From Mycoplana rhizolycopersici (GTDB taxonomy: Bacteria; Pseudomonadota; Alphaproteobacteria; Rhizobiales; Rhizobiaceae): a stretch of 64,000 nt of DNA. The translations under genes and the position numbers were made by a program. Shown piece by piece: positions 23,085 through 32,084 of the stretch (position 1 is the stretch's first letter; each line of letters opens with the position of its first letter). The stretch lies in assembly GCF_013378445.1 (NCBI RefSeq), contig NZ_JABXYK010000004.1:367097-431096 (forward strand), read 5' to 3'. Below the pieces are notes generated by a model. The model was given only the letters and a program-made list of their open reading frames with translations. It was not told the origin of the DNA and searched no databases.

Positions 23085-25076
23085 TCAGCGTCGTTGACGC
23101 ATTGAGTATAGAAAAAGCGGACCGCCGATCAGCGCCGTCAGCAGCCCGGCGGGCATCTGCCAAGGGAAGATCAGGGTTCGGCCAATCCAGTCGGCAATGA
23201 GCATTAGGGCGCCTCCGGCAATTGCGGATGCAACAATTTGCGGCAGCGCGCGGCAGATGCCGAGTTGACGCACCATGTGGGGAGCCAGCAGTCCGACAAA
23301 GCTTGCCGGTCCGACAATGATGGTCGCGCCGGCCGTCGCAATTGCGCTGTAGAGAATGATCGCGCCTCGCGCGCGCCCGACCCGCAGCCCGAGCGCCCTG
23401 GCGCCGTCCTCTCCGAGCCCCAACAACTCGAGCGGACGATTGAAGAGTGGCACGACGAGCAGTCCCAGGATCGCGAGGGCCGCGACAAGCGTCGCCATAT
23501 CCTGCGTCACGCGATAGGTCGAGCCAGAAAACCATGTCAGGAGAAGACTTCGTGCAGGACCGCCCATGGCAATAACGAAGGCGCCGATTGCGCCGACGAC
23601 CGTCGATAGCGCAATACCGATCAGGACAATGCTGTCGGGTGCAAAATTTGCCCGCCTTCCGACGATTATGATCACGGAGGTGACAAGGAGCGAACCGACG
23701 GCGCACGCCGCGAGCAGATTTCCCGACGTGAACGAGGTTGAAAGAAATAGCAGCGCGATTGCCCCGAGAGTCGCGCCCGCCGAAATACCCATGACCTCTG
23801 GACTTGCCATCGGATTGGCCGTCACGCGCTGAACCATAACGCCGCTGATGCCAAGAAGGACGCCGGCGGAGATCGAGGCCGCGGCCCGCGGGGCGCGCCA
23901 GCGGATGATGAGGTCCATATCGGTGCTCCACTCCCAGCCTGAGGGACCTCGGCCGAGCGCGAGGCCGATGACGATCAACAGAACGACAGCCGCGAAAATA
24001 CCCAACAGATGCGTCGCGCTGATCCGCATTCTGTGAGGCACCGTTCGCGCCGGCTGCGGCCGGACGGCGCCGGCCTTGGTTCGGGAGATGAGTGCGAGCA
24101 GCACCGGCGCGCCGAGAAGCGATGCGAACGTGCCCGTGGGAAGTTGCCCGTTCATCATGGCCGGCAGTTGTACGATCTGGTCGGCGAGAACAAGCAACAG
24201 ACCGCCAAGCAATGGCGACCAAACGAGAAGTGAGCGCAGATCACGTGCCCCGAGTGCGCGCGCAAGTGCCGGCACGGCGAGGCCGACAAACCCGATGGTG
24301 CCGACCGTGGCGATCACCGAGCCGGCGACAACAGTCGCGACGGCGAGCGATATCCCGCGCAGCCATGCAGGCTTCATGCCGAGAGACGTAATGACGGCAT
24401 CATCCATTTCCAGGAGGCGCAGGGAGCGGCAAAGGAATGCCGCGATTGCCCAACCGATGAACAGGCAGAGCGAAAGGCCGAGTGCTGGTGTCCAGCTCGT
24501 CTGCTCCAGCCTGCCCGCCTGCCATTGCGCAAGGTCCTCGCCTCGTTCCGGATAGAGGAGAATGATGATCGCGGAGATCGTTCCAAGGGTCAGATTGACG
24601 ACAAGGCCCGCGAGGATGACGGTAATTGGCGATCGCCCGGCGCCGGCGCAGATGCCGAATACCGCCGCGGTCGCAACGGCGGCGCCCGTGATCGCTATCG
24701 GTCCCTGGCCTATGCCGAGCAAACCTGGTGCCCAGACCAGTGCCGCAAGCAGGGCAACTTGAGCGCCGGCCGATGTTCCAAGCGTCGTAGGTTCCGCCAG
24801 CGGATTGCGGAGGGTTTGCTGGAACAGCAGGCCTGACAAGGAGAGCGCTGCTCCACAGAGAAAGGCAACGGCAAGACGCGGCAGCGCTGCCCAGCTGAAG
24901 AGGAGCTCCGGGATTGATCCTTGCCGCGGTGAGGAGAGCGCGTTTGGCCACGCGGAGATCGGCAGGACCCGTTGCAGATTGTCGAGTGCCAGCAGCAAGC
25001 CCAAAAGGCCAACCAGCAGGACGAACAAGGCAAGCGGGTAACAGTTTCCAGGGCGCCGTTCGACTGACTTTGCCAT
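23085..25076 (-). CDS. fhuB: FhuB-like siderophore ABC permease, two fused FecCD domains
   Basis: A 663-residue membrane protein made of two FecCD-type permease domains in tandem, the same size as FhuB of enterobacteria. Domain 1 has GAALSLSGLLFQQTLRNPLAEPTTLG-type text and domain 2 the parallel GVLLGISGVMVQRVTANPMA (family motif GxxxQ..x.NPLA/x). About twenty membrane segments are evident. The start at 25076 lies one base after the stop of the binding protein. It imports a ferric hydroxamate or similar siderophore together with the binding protein upstream. No ATPase gene is found in this locus. Confidence 0.9.
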   Translation of the reverse strand: MAKSVERRPGNCYPLALFVLLVGLLGLLLALDNLQRVLPISAWPNALSSPRQGSIPELLFSWAALPRLAVAFLCGAALSLSGLLFQQTLRNPLAEPTTLGTSAGAQVALLAALVWAPGLLGIGQGPIAITGAAVATAAVFGICAGAGRSPITVILAGLVVNLTLGTISAIIILLYPERGEDLAQWQAGRLEQTSWTPALGLSLCLFIGWAIAAFLCRSLRLLEMDDAVITSLGMKPAWLRGISLAVATVVAGSVIATVGTIGFVGLAVPALARALGARDLRSLLVWSPLLGGLLLVLADQIVQLPAMMNGQLPTGTFASLLGAPVLLALISRTKAGAVRPQPARTVPHRMRISATHLLGIFAAVVLLIVIGLALGRGPSGWEWSTDMDLIIRWRAPRAAASISAGVLLGISGVMVQRVTANPMASPEVMGISAGATLGAIALLFLSTSFTSGNLLAACAVGSLLVTSVIIIVGRRANFAPDSIVLIGIALSTVVGAIGAFVIAMGGPARSLLLTWFSGSTYRVTQDMATLVAALAILGLLVVPLFNRPLELLGLGEDGARALGLRVGRARGAIILYSAIATAGATIIVGPASFVGLLAPHMVRQLGICRALPQIVASAIAGGALMLIADWIGRTLIFPWQMPAGLLTALIGGPLFLYSMRQRR

Positions 25077-25077
25077 G

Positions 25078-25977
25078 TCAGGCCGCCTTGTCGAAGGTGA
25101 CGGCGAGCCATTCCGCAAAGGTCGTCGCGGACACCAGTCCTCCGAAAACCGAAACGGGTGGCGAGACATGAATCTTGCCGGCGCGAACGGCGGGAATCGC
25201 AGACCAGAATTTGCTGTCATTCAGCCTCGCCAGCATTTCGGCGGTCCGATCGTTCTGATTGAGGATGACGATCGATACATCCGACGCCTGGAGCAACTTC
25301 TCAGTGCCGATCGAAGCAAAACCAAAGCCATTGACCGGTCCTTGCCAGGCATTCTGCAAGCCGACATGCATCAGCGCACTGCCTGGCAGGCTGCCGCCGG
25401 CGTACACGTTCACGAACCGGTTGCTGCTGCGCAGGTTGAGAAGGAAGACGGGTTGCGGCTTTGCCTTTCCGGCAAGCTGGGCCAATCGCTCGTCCAGTTG
25501 CCGGATGGCGGCCTCCCCAGAGGGGCTCGGGAAATCCACCAGAAGGCTCTCGGCGAAGCGCAATGCCCGCTCGGTCGGGTCGCCGCCCGTGCCATGGATG
25601 TCGCAAAGGCGTACCGGTGCAATGTCGGAAAGCTGCGCGAGGGAGAGACTGCTCCACGCCGGCAGGTAGATCGCGTCGGGCTTCAAGCGATCCAGCAGTT
25701 CCAGATTGGGCTCCCAGGTCGAGCCCAAATCAACGGTGCCGTTCATCTCTGGAAGATGGCTGAAACTGGCCCTAAAGCCCCCGAGATCGGCGATCGCTGC
25801 CGGGGTGATGCCGATCGCGATCAAGGTTTCCGCCGCCGCCCAGTCGATGGCCGCCAAGCGGGGCTGAGCGGAGAACGCCGCCCCTGCCGGCAGACCACGC
25901 AAGGCGAATGCCGCCGCACCGAGAAGAACGGCGCGGCGGTGAAGGTTGCGTCCTGAAAGGCAGGCGGGCGTTACCAC
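25078..25977 (-). CDS. fhuD: FhuD-like ferric-siderophore ABC binding protein
   Basis: A 299-residue periplasmic binding protein. The N-terminus carries a twin-arginine-like signal (NLHRRAVLLGAAAFALRG), as in FhuD homologues. Family features are AIDWAAAETLIAIGITPAAI, LKPDAIYLPAWSS and the GFASIGTEKLLQASDVSIV stretch. No ATG fits; the likely start is GTG at 25977, which overlaps the TAA stop of the receptor gene, so translation would be coupled. Start confidence is moderate because the ribosome site is weak. It would deliver siderophore to the fused permease downstream. Confidence 0.82.
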   Translation of the reverse strand: MVTPACLSGRNLHRRAVLLGAAAFALRGLPAGAAFSAQPRLAAIDWAAAETLIAIGITPAAIADLGGFRASFSHLPEMNGTVDLGSTWEPNLELLDRLKPDAIYLPAWSSLSLAQLSDIAPVRLCDIHGTGGDPTERALRFAESLLVDFPSPSGEAAIRQLDERLAQLAGKAKPQPVFLLNLRSSNRFVNVYAGGSLPGSALMHVGLQNAWQGPVNGFGFASIGTEKLLQASDVSIVILNQNDRTAEMLARLNDSKFWSAIPAVRAGKIHVSPPVSVFGGLVSATTFAEWLAVTFDKAA

Positions 25978-28415
25978 TGGTAGCTGAGCTTGCCGAATAT
26001 GGTTCGCTGCGAACCGTAGTTGCAGGCATTCTCGGTGAAGCACCCCGCCACGTAATACTTGTCGAACAGGTTGCTGACATTGAGCGATGCGCTGAGCCCC
26101 TCGGCCTCCGGGAACTTCTTGCCGAAGTCGTAACGCACCGCGAGGTCTACGAGCGTGAAGCCCGGCACCTTGAACGTGTTGTCGTCGCTTCCCCAAGTTT
26201 CGCCGATATAGCGGACGCCTGCGCCGACGCTCAGGCCATCGACGGCTTCCTGCTGCAGTTCGTAGTTCACCCAAAGTGAGGCGGCGTGTCGCGGAACGCG
26301 ATAGGGCGTGTTTCCGAGCTGGCTCGCCGTTTTCGTTTCGGTGATCTCCGCGTCCGTATACGAGTAGGCCGCCGTAAGGCTCAGGCCGTTGTCGAGATTG
26401 GCGACGCCTTCGAGCTCCAGGCCGCGGGCACGGATCTCGCCGGTCTGCAGTGTGTAGCGCGGATCAGATGGATCGTAGGTCTGCACGTTTTGCCGCGAGA
26501 GATCGAAGGCGCTCACGGTAAACAGGCCGTCGAAGCCTTCCGGCTGATACTTGACCCCGACCTCCCACTGTTGGGCGGTTTCGGGAACGAAGGGGTTGCC
26601 GAGGCTATCGGTACCGACCACGGGATTGAAAGACTCGGCATAGCCGACATAGGGGGCAATGCCGTTGTCGAAGAGATAGGTGAGGCCGGCCTTCTTCGAG
26701 AAGGCGTGGTCGTTCTGTGTAGTGGTCGTGCCGGCAAGCAGATTATCCGTATCCCGCCATGCCCAATCCTGGCGGATGCCCAATGTCAGGATGAAATTGT
26801 TGAGCTTGAGCTGGTCCTGGAGGTACAGCCCCGCCTGCGAGGCATCGATGTCTGAAAGCGCCCTGCTCGTGTAAACGCTGGTATCGACGGGGGAGCCGTA
26901 GACGGGATTGTAGATGTCGATCGATGTGGCCGCGCCCCGCTGCTCCAGCCAGCGCGATTTGCCCCAGAGATAGTCAAGACCGACCACTGCCTTGTGTTCG
27001 ATCCGACCGGTGTCGAAGTCCAGGCGAAAGCGGCTGTCGATGGCAATGCCGTCGTTTTCAATGTCGCGCAGATTATAGGTTCGGTTCAGCGTCCTGTTGT
27101 CGACGAGGGCACCGCTTGCCTGAAGATATTGGCGATGATTGCTCAGATGCGTGTAACGGAAGTTCTGCTCGAACTGGACCGCTTCGTTGAAGCGATGCTC
27201 GAATTCGTATCCAACTGCCGTGCGCTCGGACGTTTCATACTCCCAGTCCGGTTCACCCAGGAACCGGCTGAAGGGAATGTGGCCGTTCGGGTTGGGAAAC
27301 AGCACCGCTGCGGCGGGCACCTGCGCGTAGAAATCGCCTTCATTGCGCTGATAGGACCCGAGTAGGGTAAGCTTCGTGTCTTCGTCGGGCGCCCAGGTCA
27401 CGCTCGGGGCAAAGTATCGCCGGTTGTTCTCTACATAGTCGACCTGTGTGTCGGCCTCGCGCACCATGCCGACCATACGGTACATGATGTTCTTGTCCTC
27501 GGTCGTGCCGCCGACATCGAAGCCGCCCTGGTAGTGGTCGAAGCTGCCGATGATCGTCTCGACCTCGTTGACCGGGTTGTCCGTCGGGCGCTTGGAGACG
27601 ACATTGATTAGGCCGCCGGGTGCCTGCTGGCCGTAAAGGACGGAAGAGGGACCCTTGAGGACTTCCACGCGCTCCAGGCCATAGGGTTCCACGGCGAAGA
27701 AGCCGAAATAACCGGGCGTTACCGACCGCAGGCCATCCTGATACATTTCAAGGCTGCTCTGCTGAAAGCCGCGGAGATAAAGCGGGTTGTCCATCATCTG
27801 CGCGCCGCTCGATTCCGAACGGACGCCGGCGGTATAGCGCAGGGCCTCGTTGACGCTCTGCGCCGCCTGGTCCTCGATGCGGTGAGCAGTGACGACGGAA
27901 ATGGATTGTGGCGTTTCCAGGATCGGGATATCGCCCTTCATGGCCGAGGAAGCGTTTGTCGCGACATAACCGTCGACCGGGCCAAAGGCACTTTCCCCGG
28001 TAACGAAGATCGGCGCCAGCAACGTGGAATCCCCTGCAGCATCCGTCGTGTCGGAGCCGGTCGACGAGATGACAATCGTCCTGGCATTGGTGAACCGATA
28101 GCTTAGGCCCGAGCCCGCGAGGATGCGGGCGATGGCCGCTTCGGCCGACAGTCGGCCGGTCACGCCGGCCGACTGTTTGGCCGCCGCATTGGACGGAACA
28201 TAGCTGACCTGGATGCCTGATTGGCGGCCGAAGGAGGCCAATGCCTGGCTCAAGGGGCCCGGTGAGATCGCGTAGGTCGTCTCGGTGGTTTGCGCAATCG
28301 CCGGTCTGGCTATCGAGACTGCCGTGAGTGTTGCGACGGACGACAGCAGCAATGCAACCGCCGATACTGTTCGCTGACGCCGGCGATCGACGTTCATCTT
28401 GCCCCGAATTCCCAT
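25971..28415 (-). CDS. TonB-dependent siderophore receptor with STN signalling domain
   Basis: An 814-residue outer-membrane receptor. After a signal peptide ending near SIARPAIAQ, an STN domain spans roughly residues 45-125 (GPLSQALASFGRQSGIQVSY). The plug follows (DIPILETPQSISVVTAHRIE, with LKGPSSVLYGQQAPGGLINV) and then a 22-strand-type barrel ending KLSYQW. The STN domain marks it as a transducer that signals through a FecR-type protein to a FecI-type sigma factor, both encoded directly upstream. GAAGGGG precedes the ATG. The barrel resembles ferrichrome, ferrioxamine and pyoverdine receptors; the exact siderophore cannot be read. Confidence 0.93.
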   Translation of the reverse strand: MGIRGKMNVDRRRQRTVSAVALLLSSVATLTAVSIARPAIAQTTETTYAISPGPLSQALASFGRQSGIQVSYVPSNAAAKQSAGVTGRLSAEAAIARILAGSGLSYRFTNARTIVISSTGSDTTDAAGDSTLLAPIFVTGESAFGPVDGYVATNASSAMKGDIPILETPQSISVVTAHRIEDQAAQSVNEALRYTAGVRSESSGAQMMDNPLYLRGFQQSSLEMYQDGLRSVTPGYFGFFAVEPYGLERVEVLKGPSSVLYGQQAPGGLINVVSKRPTDNPVNEVETIIGSFDHYQGGFDVGGTTEDKNIMYRMVGMVREADTQVDYVENNRRYFAPSVTWAPDEDTKLTLLGSYQRNEGDFYAQVPAAAVLFPNPNGHIPFSRFLGEPDWEYETSERTAVGYEFEHRFNEAVQFEQNFRYTHLSNHRQYLQASGALVDNRTLNRTYNLRDIENDGIAIDSRFRLDFDTGRIEHKAVVGLDYLWGKSRWLEQRGAATSIDIYNPVYGSPVDTSVYTSRALSDIDASQAGLYLQDQLKLNNFILTLGIRQDWAWRDTDNLLAGTTTTQNDHAFSKKAGLTYLFDNGIAPYVGYAESFNPVVGTDSLGNPFVPETAQQWEVGVKYQPEGFDGLFTVSAFDLSRQNVQTYDPSDPRYTLQTGEIRARGLELEGVANLDNGLSLTAAYSYTDAEITETKTASQLGNTPYRVPRHAASLWVNYELQQEAVDGLSVGAGVRYIGETWGSDDNTFKVPGFTLVDLAVRYDFGKKFPEAEGLSASLNVSNLFDKYYVAGCFTENACNYGSQRTIFGKLSYQW

Positions 28416-28527
28416 AGGTACCCCTTCACAATATGCGGTTCGAGGCGCGATGAAGCCTGTTCATCTGTCGCCCCGATTGTGAAAACGGAGGGAGGCCGTA
28501 AATTTTCACTTTTTTCTCAAGTTTTTT
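28416..28527 (-). promoter_or_regulatory. Gap before the receptor gene with inverted repeat
   Basis: This 112-base gap between fecR and the receptor is A/T-rich on its fecR side. GTGAAAA (28479-28485) and TTTTCAC (28503-28509) form an inverted repeat. On the coding strand runs of A and the Shine-Dalgarno GAAGGGG near 28420 are visible. It may hold a promoter read by the neighbouring sigma factor, or a short terminator of the fecIR transcript; neither can be proven here. Confidence 0.35.
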
Positions 28528-29490
28528 TCACAGGGCGGAGATGATCGTCAGATAGGGGGTCAGTTCCCTGACCTTTCCGCCATACGGCTGGACTACCGCC
28601 TCCAGCGCCAAGCGAGGTTCGCGAACGTCGTAGACCCCGCTGACCGGCTGTCGCCCGAGGCCCGGATCGGCGATCACCACCCGCCCACGCTTCCAGCGGG
28701 CGATGCGGGCTACCACGGCGGCGATGCGTTCCCTCTCGACGATGATCATGCCATCGCGCCAGCTGCCGATCTGGCCGATGTCGCGCGTGCCGGTGGACAC
28801 CACGCCATCGCCGGTCGAAAGGCTCAACCAGTCGCCGGCATTGAGCGTCATCGCCGGACTGCCGATCGTTGGCGGCAGATCGGCGCGCACTGTTCCATGA
28901 CCGACTGAAAGATTGAGGTGGCCAACGTCGTCGCTCACATCGAAGGCGGTTCCGAGCGCCGTCACCACCATGCCCTCAATGCGAACGGCAAAGGGGCGCG
29001 TGCTGTCTTTCGCCACCTCGAAGAAGGCCATGCCCTGAATCAGATCGATATCCCGCCGCGCGGGGCCGATGCGCGCAGCGATGGCGCTGTCCGGCCCGAG
29101 CGTTGCGACGCTGCCATCGGCCAGTTCCACCCGCCTTGTCTCGGCGGTCGACGTAACGACGTCCGCACGCGCCTTGAGCAGGAGACCTGGAATCGAATAG
29201 CCGGCGGTCATCAGGCCCCCCGTTCCCAGGAGTCCGCCGACGACAAGACTTCGCCGCGATACCGTGAAGGCCTGCTTGCGTTCGGCCCGGCGCTTGTCCG
29301 TGAGGATCTTTCCGGTCATGCCGTGGATCTCGAGCGCCTCCTCCCAGATGCAGCGATGCTGGTCACCGCGCGCCAGCCAGCGCGTTGCGATGTCGAGCGC
29401 GATCGGGTTGTCCGGATCGCTCTTGATGCGGATCAGAATGTCCACCGCCTCTTCGAACAGCCGATCCTCGTCGGTTGCATCATCATTCAA
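28528..29490 (-). CDS. fecR: FecR-family anti-sigma/sigma-regulator protein
   Basis: A 320-residue FecR-family protein. The N-terminal cytoplasmic part (DUF4880-like: ALDIATRWLARGDQHRCIWEEAL) precedes one membrane segment (SLVVGGLLGTGGLMTAGYSI). The periplasmic FecR domain follows (RRVELADGSVATLGPDSAIA, with GMAFFEVAKDSTRPFAV) and a C-terminal STN-like part that contacts the receptor. The start is a TTG at 29490 preceded by AAGGA; no ATG is available at the right place. It lies between the sigma factor and the receptor, the standard FecI-FecR-FecA order. Confidence 0.88.
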   Translation of the reverse strand: MNDDATDEDRLFEEAVDILIRIKSDPDNPIALDIATRWLARGDQHRCIWEEALEIHGMTGKILTDKRRAERKQAFTVSRRSLVVGGLLGTGGLMTAGYSIPGLLLKARADVVTSTAETRRVELADGSVATLGPDSAIAARIGPARRDIDLIQGMAFFEVAKDSTRPFAVRIEGMVVTALGTAFDVSDDVGHLNLSVGHGTVRADLPPTIGSPAMTLNAGDWLSLSTGDGVVSTGTRDIGQIGSWRDGMIIVERERIAAVVARIARWKRGRVVIADPGLGRQPVSGVYDVREPRLALEAVVQPYGGKVRELTPYLTIISAL

Positions 29491-29585
29491 CGACGTTTTC
29501 CTTCGGCCAACACTTCGCCACGATCGCTTTTACATGGAGGACAACGATTAGGAAGGCGTCATTTTCTCCCGCTTGGCGAAGATTT

Positions 29586-30083
29586 TCAGACATCCTTCAA
29601 TCGCATGCGGACATGGCGATAGGCCTCGCGAATGAGCGTCCAAGTTCTTGTGGTCGAAAGCCCAATCTTCTCGGCTACTTCGGCGATGGTCATTTCCTCG
29701 AGCCGGTAAAGTTCGAACGCCATGCGTGTTCGCTCGGGTAGTTCCGCAAGCGCCGCGTTCGAAAGCGCCAGACGTTGCTTGTCGTAGATTGCGGTCTCGG
29801 CAGACGGCGTCGGATCGGCGACCGCCTGAGCCTTGGCCTCGGAGACTTGGCTAAATGGTGCGCTGCTCTCGCGCCTTCGGTGGTCAATCAGAAGATTGCG
29901 GGAGATCCGGAACAGATAGGCACGTGGATTATGCTCCCGCGCCGTCGAATTGGCCGTCATCAGCCGCACAAAACTGTCCTGCGTCAGGTCCGCCGCGGCG
30001 TCTTCCGCCAAACCGCGATTGCGCAGGAAATTTCTGATCTCCCTCGCGTGACGCCCGAACAGGTCTTGAATATCCCACGTCAT
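29586..30083 (-). CDS. fecI: FecI-type ECF sigma factor
   Basis: A 165-residue ECF sigma factor. Region 2 is seen in DLFGRHAREIRNFLRNRG and AAADLTQDSFVRLM with PRAYLFRISRNLLIDHRRR; region 4 has ALAELPERTRMAFELYRLEE and MTIAEVAEKIGLSTTRTWTL as the helix-turn-helix. Length and the iron genes next to it identify the FecI group. The start at 30083 gives the usual length; an upstream in-frame ATG at 30176 would add 31 atypical residues. It is expected to transcribe the receptor operon when the cognate siderophore binds. Confidence 0.88.
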   Translation of the reverse strand: MTWDIQDLFGRHAREIRNFLRNRGLAEDAAADLTQDSFVRLMTANSTAREHNPRAYLFRISRNLLIDHRRRESSAPFSQVSEAKAQAVADPTPSAETAIYDKQRLALSNAALAELPERTRMAFELYRLEEMTIAEVAEKIGLSTTRTWTLIREAYRHVRMRLKDV

Positions 30084-30289
30084 CAAAGCCGTGCGATAGA
30101 TATCGTTTGCGGGAGAAAATTTGGAAGCATAATGAAGCTCAAGGGCATAAGATAAATGGTCAATTTTCGGCCACAACTACAAAACTGGTGGATTGAAGTC
30201 AAGTTTTGTGCTGCGCGGCTGTGTCGCTTTGGTCCACATCGCTTTCCAGTACATTATTGGGACACAGATTACGGTAGGCTATCTTCGGC

Positions 30290-31330
30290 TCAGGATGGTG
30301 CCAGCCTGATCCGCAGGAAGCCTTCTTCGTCGACCTCAAGGGCGTCAGATCACACATAATCGCCGGTAACATTGATATGGTCCCAGCCCAACGGCAACAG
30401 TTTGGAAATCATCTTTTCATCGGATGGCCTGCCTTGCCGGCGCTTGACCTCGGTGATCCGTCCGAGATACCGGCAGTTGAAGAGAACGATAGCGGTCGTG
30501 ACAAGATTGAGGGCTGCGGCCCGGCTCGCGTGATTTTCATGGCTCCGGTCCGGAAGCGCCCAGGCGATGGAAGGCGACGGGGCGGGCAGGGGTGTTTCGT
30601 GCTTCGCCCTTGTTGAGTTCAGCGGTGACGAGTTGCCGGAGAGCGGGATCCTCAAACCAAGCGTAAGGTGAAGAGAGTGCGTTCGATGCGCCCGATTTCG
30701 CGCAAGGCCGTCGCCAGACCGTTCCGCTGCCGGTAGGCGGACATCTTCTTCAGGATGAGCGGACGTGTGACCACCTTGTCGGCGAGTGCCCGGACTACCT
30801 TGCCGATTTCATCGGCGTGAGCGACAATCAGGCGAGCGTCGAGGCGATGGCCAAACAGAGGCGGCAGGCATCTGTAGCTCGAATTCGGCTCGAATGCATA
30901 GAGTTTGCGGTCCGACAGGCGTGGAATACGAGGCTCGAACGAGTGACCCAGCAGCGCTGCGATTGCAAAGACGGTGTCAGAGACGCCGCCGACATCGACA
31001 TGAGGTGCGCTGATACTCACTGCTTTCATGGCCGAGAATGCCGTCCAACGCATGAATGGCTTCGCCGGCCGTGCCAGCGATGACCTTCTGATGAAGCGGC
31101 GCATAGCGATCGGTGATCGTGGTGTAGATTTTCACGATTGGATCACGGCCGTAGTGTCCATTGATTGCGCCGCCAGCTTCGCATGCGGTAGTTGAGATTT
31201 GACGCCCATGGAAACCCGAAGAACAGCTGCCGCGCATTTGTGCGATCGGAGAGTTCAACGCTAGCCGCGTGATACCCTTCTTGGCCGAATCTGACGCGTT
31301 GTATTGAAGACTACATTCCGACAGGCCGCC
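30290..31330 (-). pseudogene. Decayed Tn3-family transposase, C-terminal half
   Basis: Fragments in several frames on the minus strand read in order as the C-terminal half of a Tn3-family transposase: DSAKKGITRLALNSPIAQM, INGHYGRDPIVKIYTTITDR, VIAGTAGEAIHALDGILGH, then after a frame change DVGGVSDTVFAIAALLGHSF, RNGLATALREIGRIERTLFT, and after another AALNLVTTAIVLFNCRYLG and LLPLGWDHINVTGDYV. The last frame has TGA at 30350-30352 where Trp is expected, followed by readable family sequence to a stop at 30290. At least two frameshifts and one nonsense codon make it dead. The exact left edge is uncertain; no 38-base terminal repeat was identified. Confidence 0.85.
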
Positions 31331-31479
31331 AAAATTCTGGGTGTCGAACACGACCGACTTGGTCACCGGATGGAAACCGAAACCTTGACTTCTGGTGTGG
31401 TTAGCTAGCGGCACCAACGGTCGTAGACCGGCTGCCCCATGCCGGTGTCCGTACACCGCGTCGCTAAGTTTCATAATGC

Positions 31480-32025
31480 ATCCTCTGCGGATCCGAAGAC
31501 TTCGATCCCAAGCAGGAAGCCGGGCTTTTCGAGCGGATTGTCAGTCAGGCGCTCGAGGGCGGGCTCATCGCCGATGCCGTGATCGCGACCTTGTCGCGCC
31601 AGCGTTCCGAACTCTGGAAGATCCGCGAAGATTCTGAAACCGAAATGCAGCTTTTCGAGGTGATGATCGACTTCGACGTCTCTCTTCCCGTTACGAGCAT
31701 GGAGGACTTCTTCAACGACGTGCAGCCTCGTCTGGATGAAGAAGTGGCCGGCCATCTCGGGTTGCATGTTCTAGGTCCTCTCGGTGATGGCAACCTGCAC
31801 CTCTCGACCGGCCTGCCCACGCGGGATAGCAAAGATCAGCTTCGGCCGCTCGCCTACGCGCTCATTGCCCGCTATGGCGGATCGATTTCCGCCGAACACG
31901 GCATCGGCGTCGCCATTCGCGATTATCTGCATTACTCGCGCTCCCCTGCCGAGCTCGCGACTATGCGCCTCCTGAAAGGCGCACTCGACCCGAAGGGTAT
32001 CCTCAACCCGGGCAAGGTCATCTGA
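31480..32025 (+). pseudogene. 5'-truncated FAD-linked oxidase (GlcD/D-lactate dehydrogenase type), C-terminal part
   Basis: From 31480 an open frame of about 180 codons encodes the C-terminal substrate domain of an FAD-linked oxidase of the glycolate oxidase GlcD or D-2-hydroxyglutarate/D-lactate dehydrogenase type. Signs are FERIVSQALEGGLIADAV, the motif GDGNLHLS, SAEHGIGVAIRDYLHYSR and the ending LDPKGILNPGKVI. A TAA lies in frame just upstream (31474-31476) and the N-terminal FAD domain is missing. The Tn3 remnant lies directly to the left, so transposon insertion or a later deletion probably removed the 5' half. Confidence 0.85.
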
Positions 32026-32084
32026 CGCGATCCGTTTCGGATGCCCCCGTCAGCCTGATTGAAGCCATACGAGCTGGCTTGCCG

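Noticed and set aside
22300..24222. A 640-codon leftward frame that seems to fuse the permease region and the siderophore-interacting protein
   Set aside because: Only the last 250 codons from 23052 have SIP text; the upstream part is an out-of-frame shadow of the FhuB-like permease.
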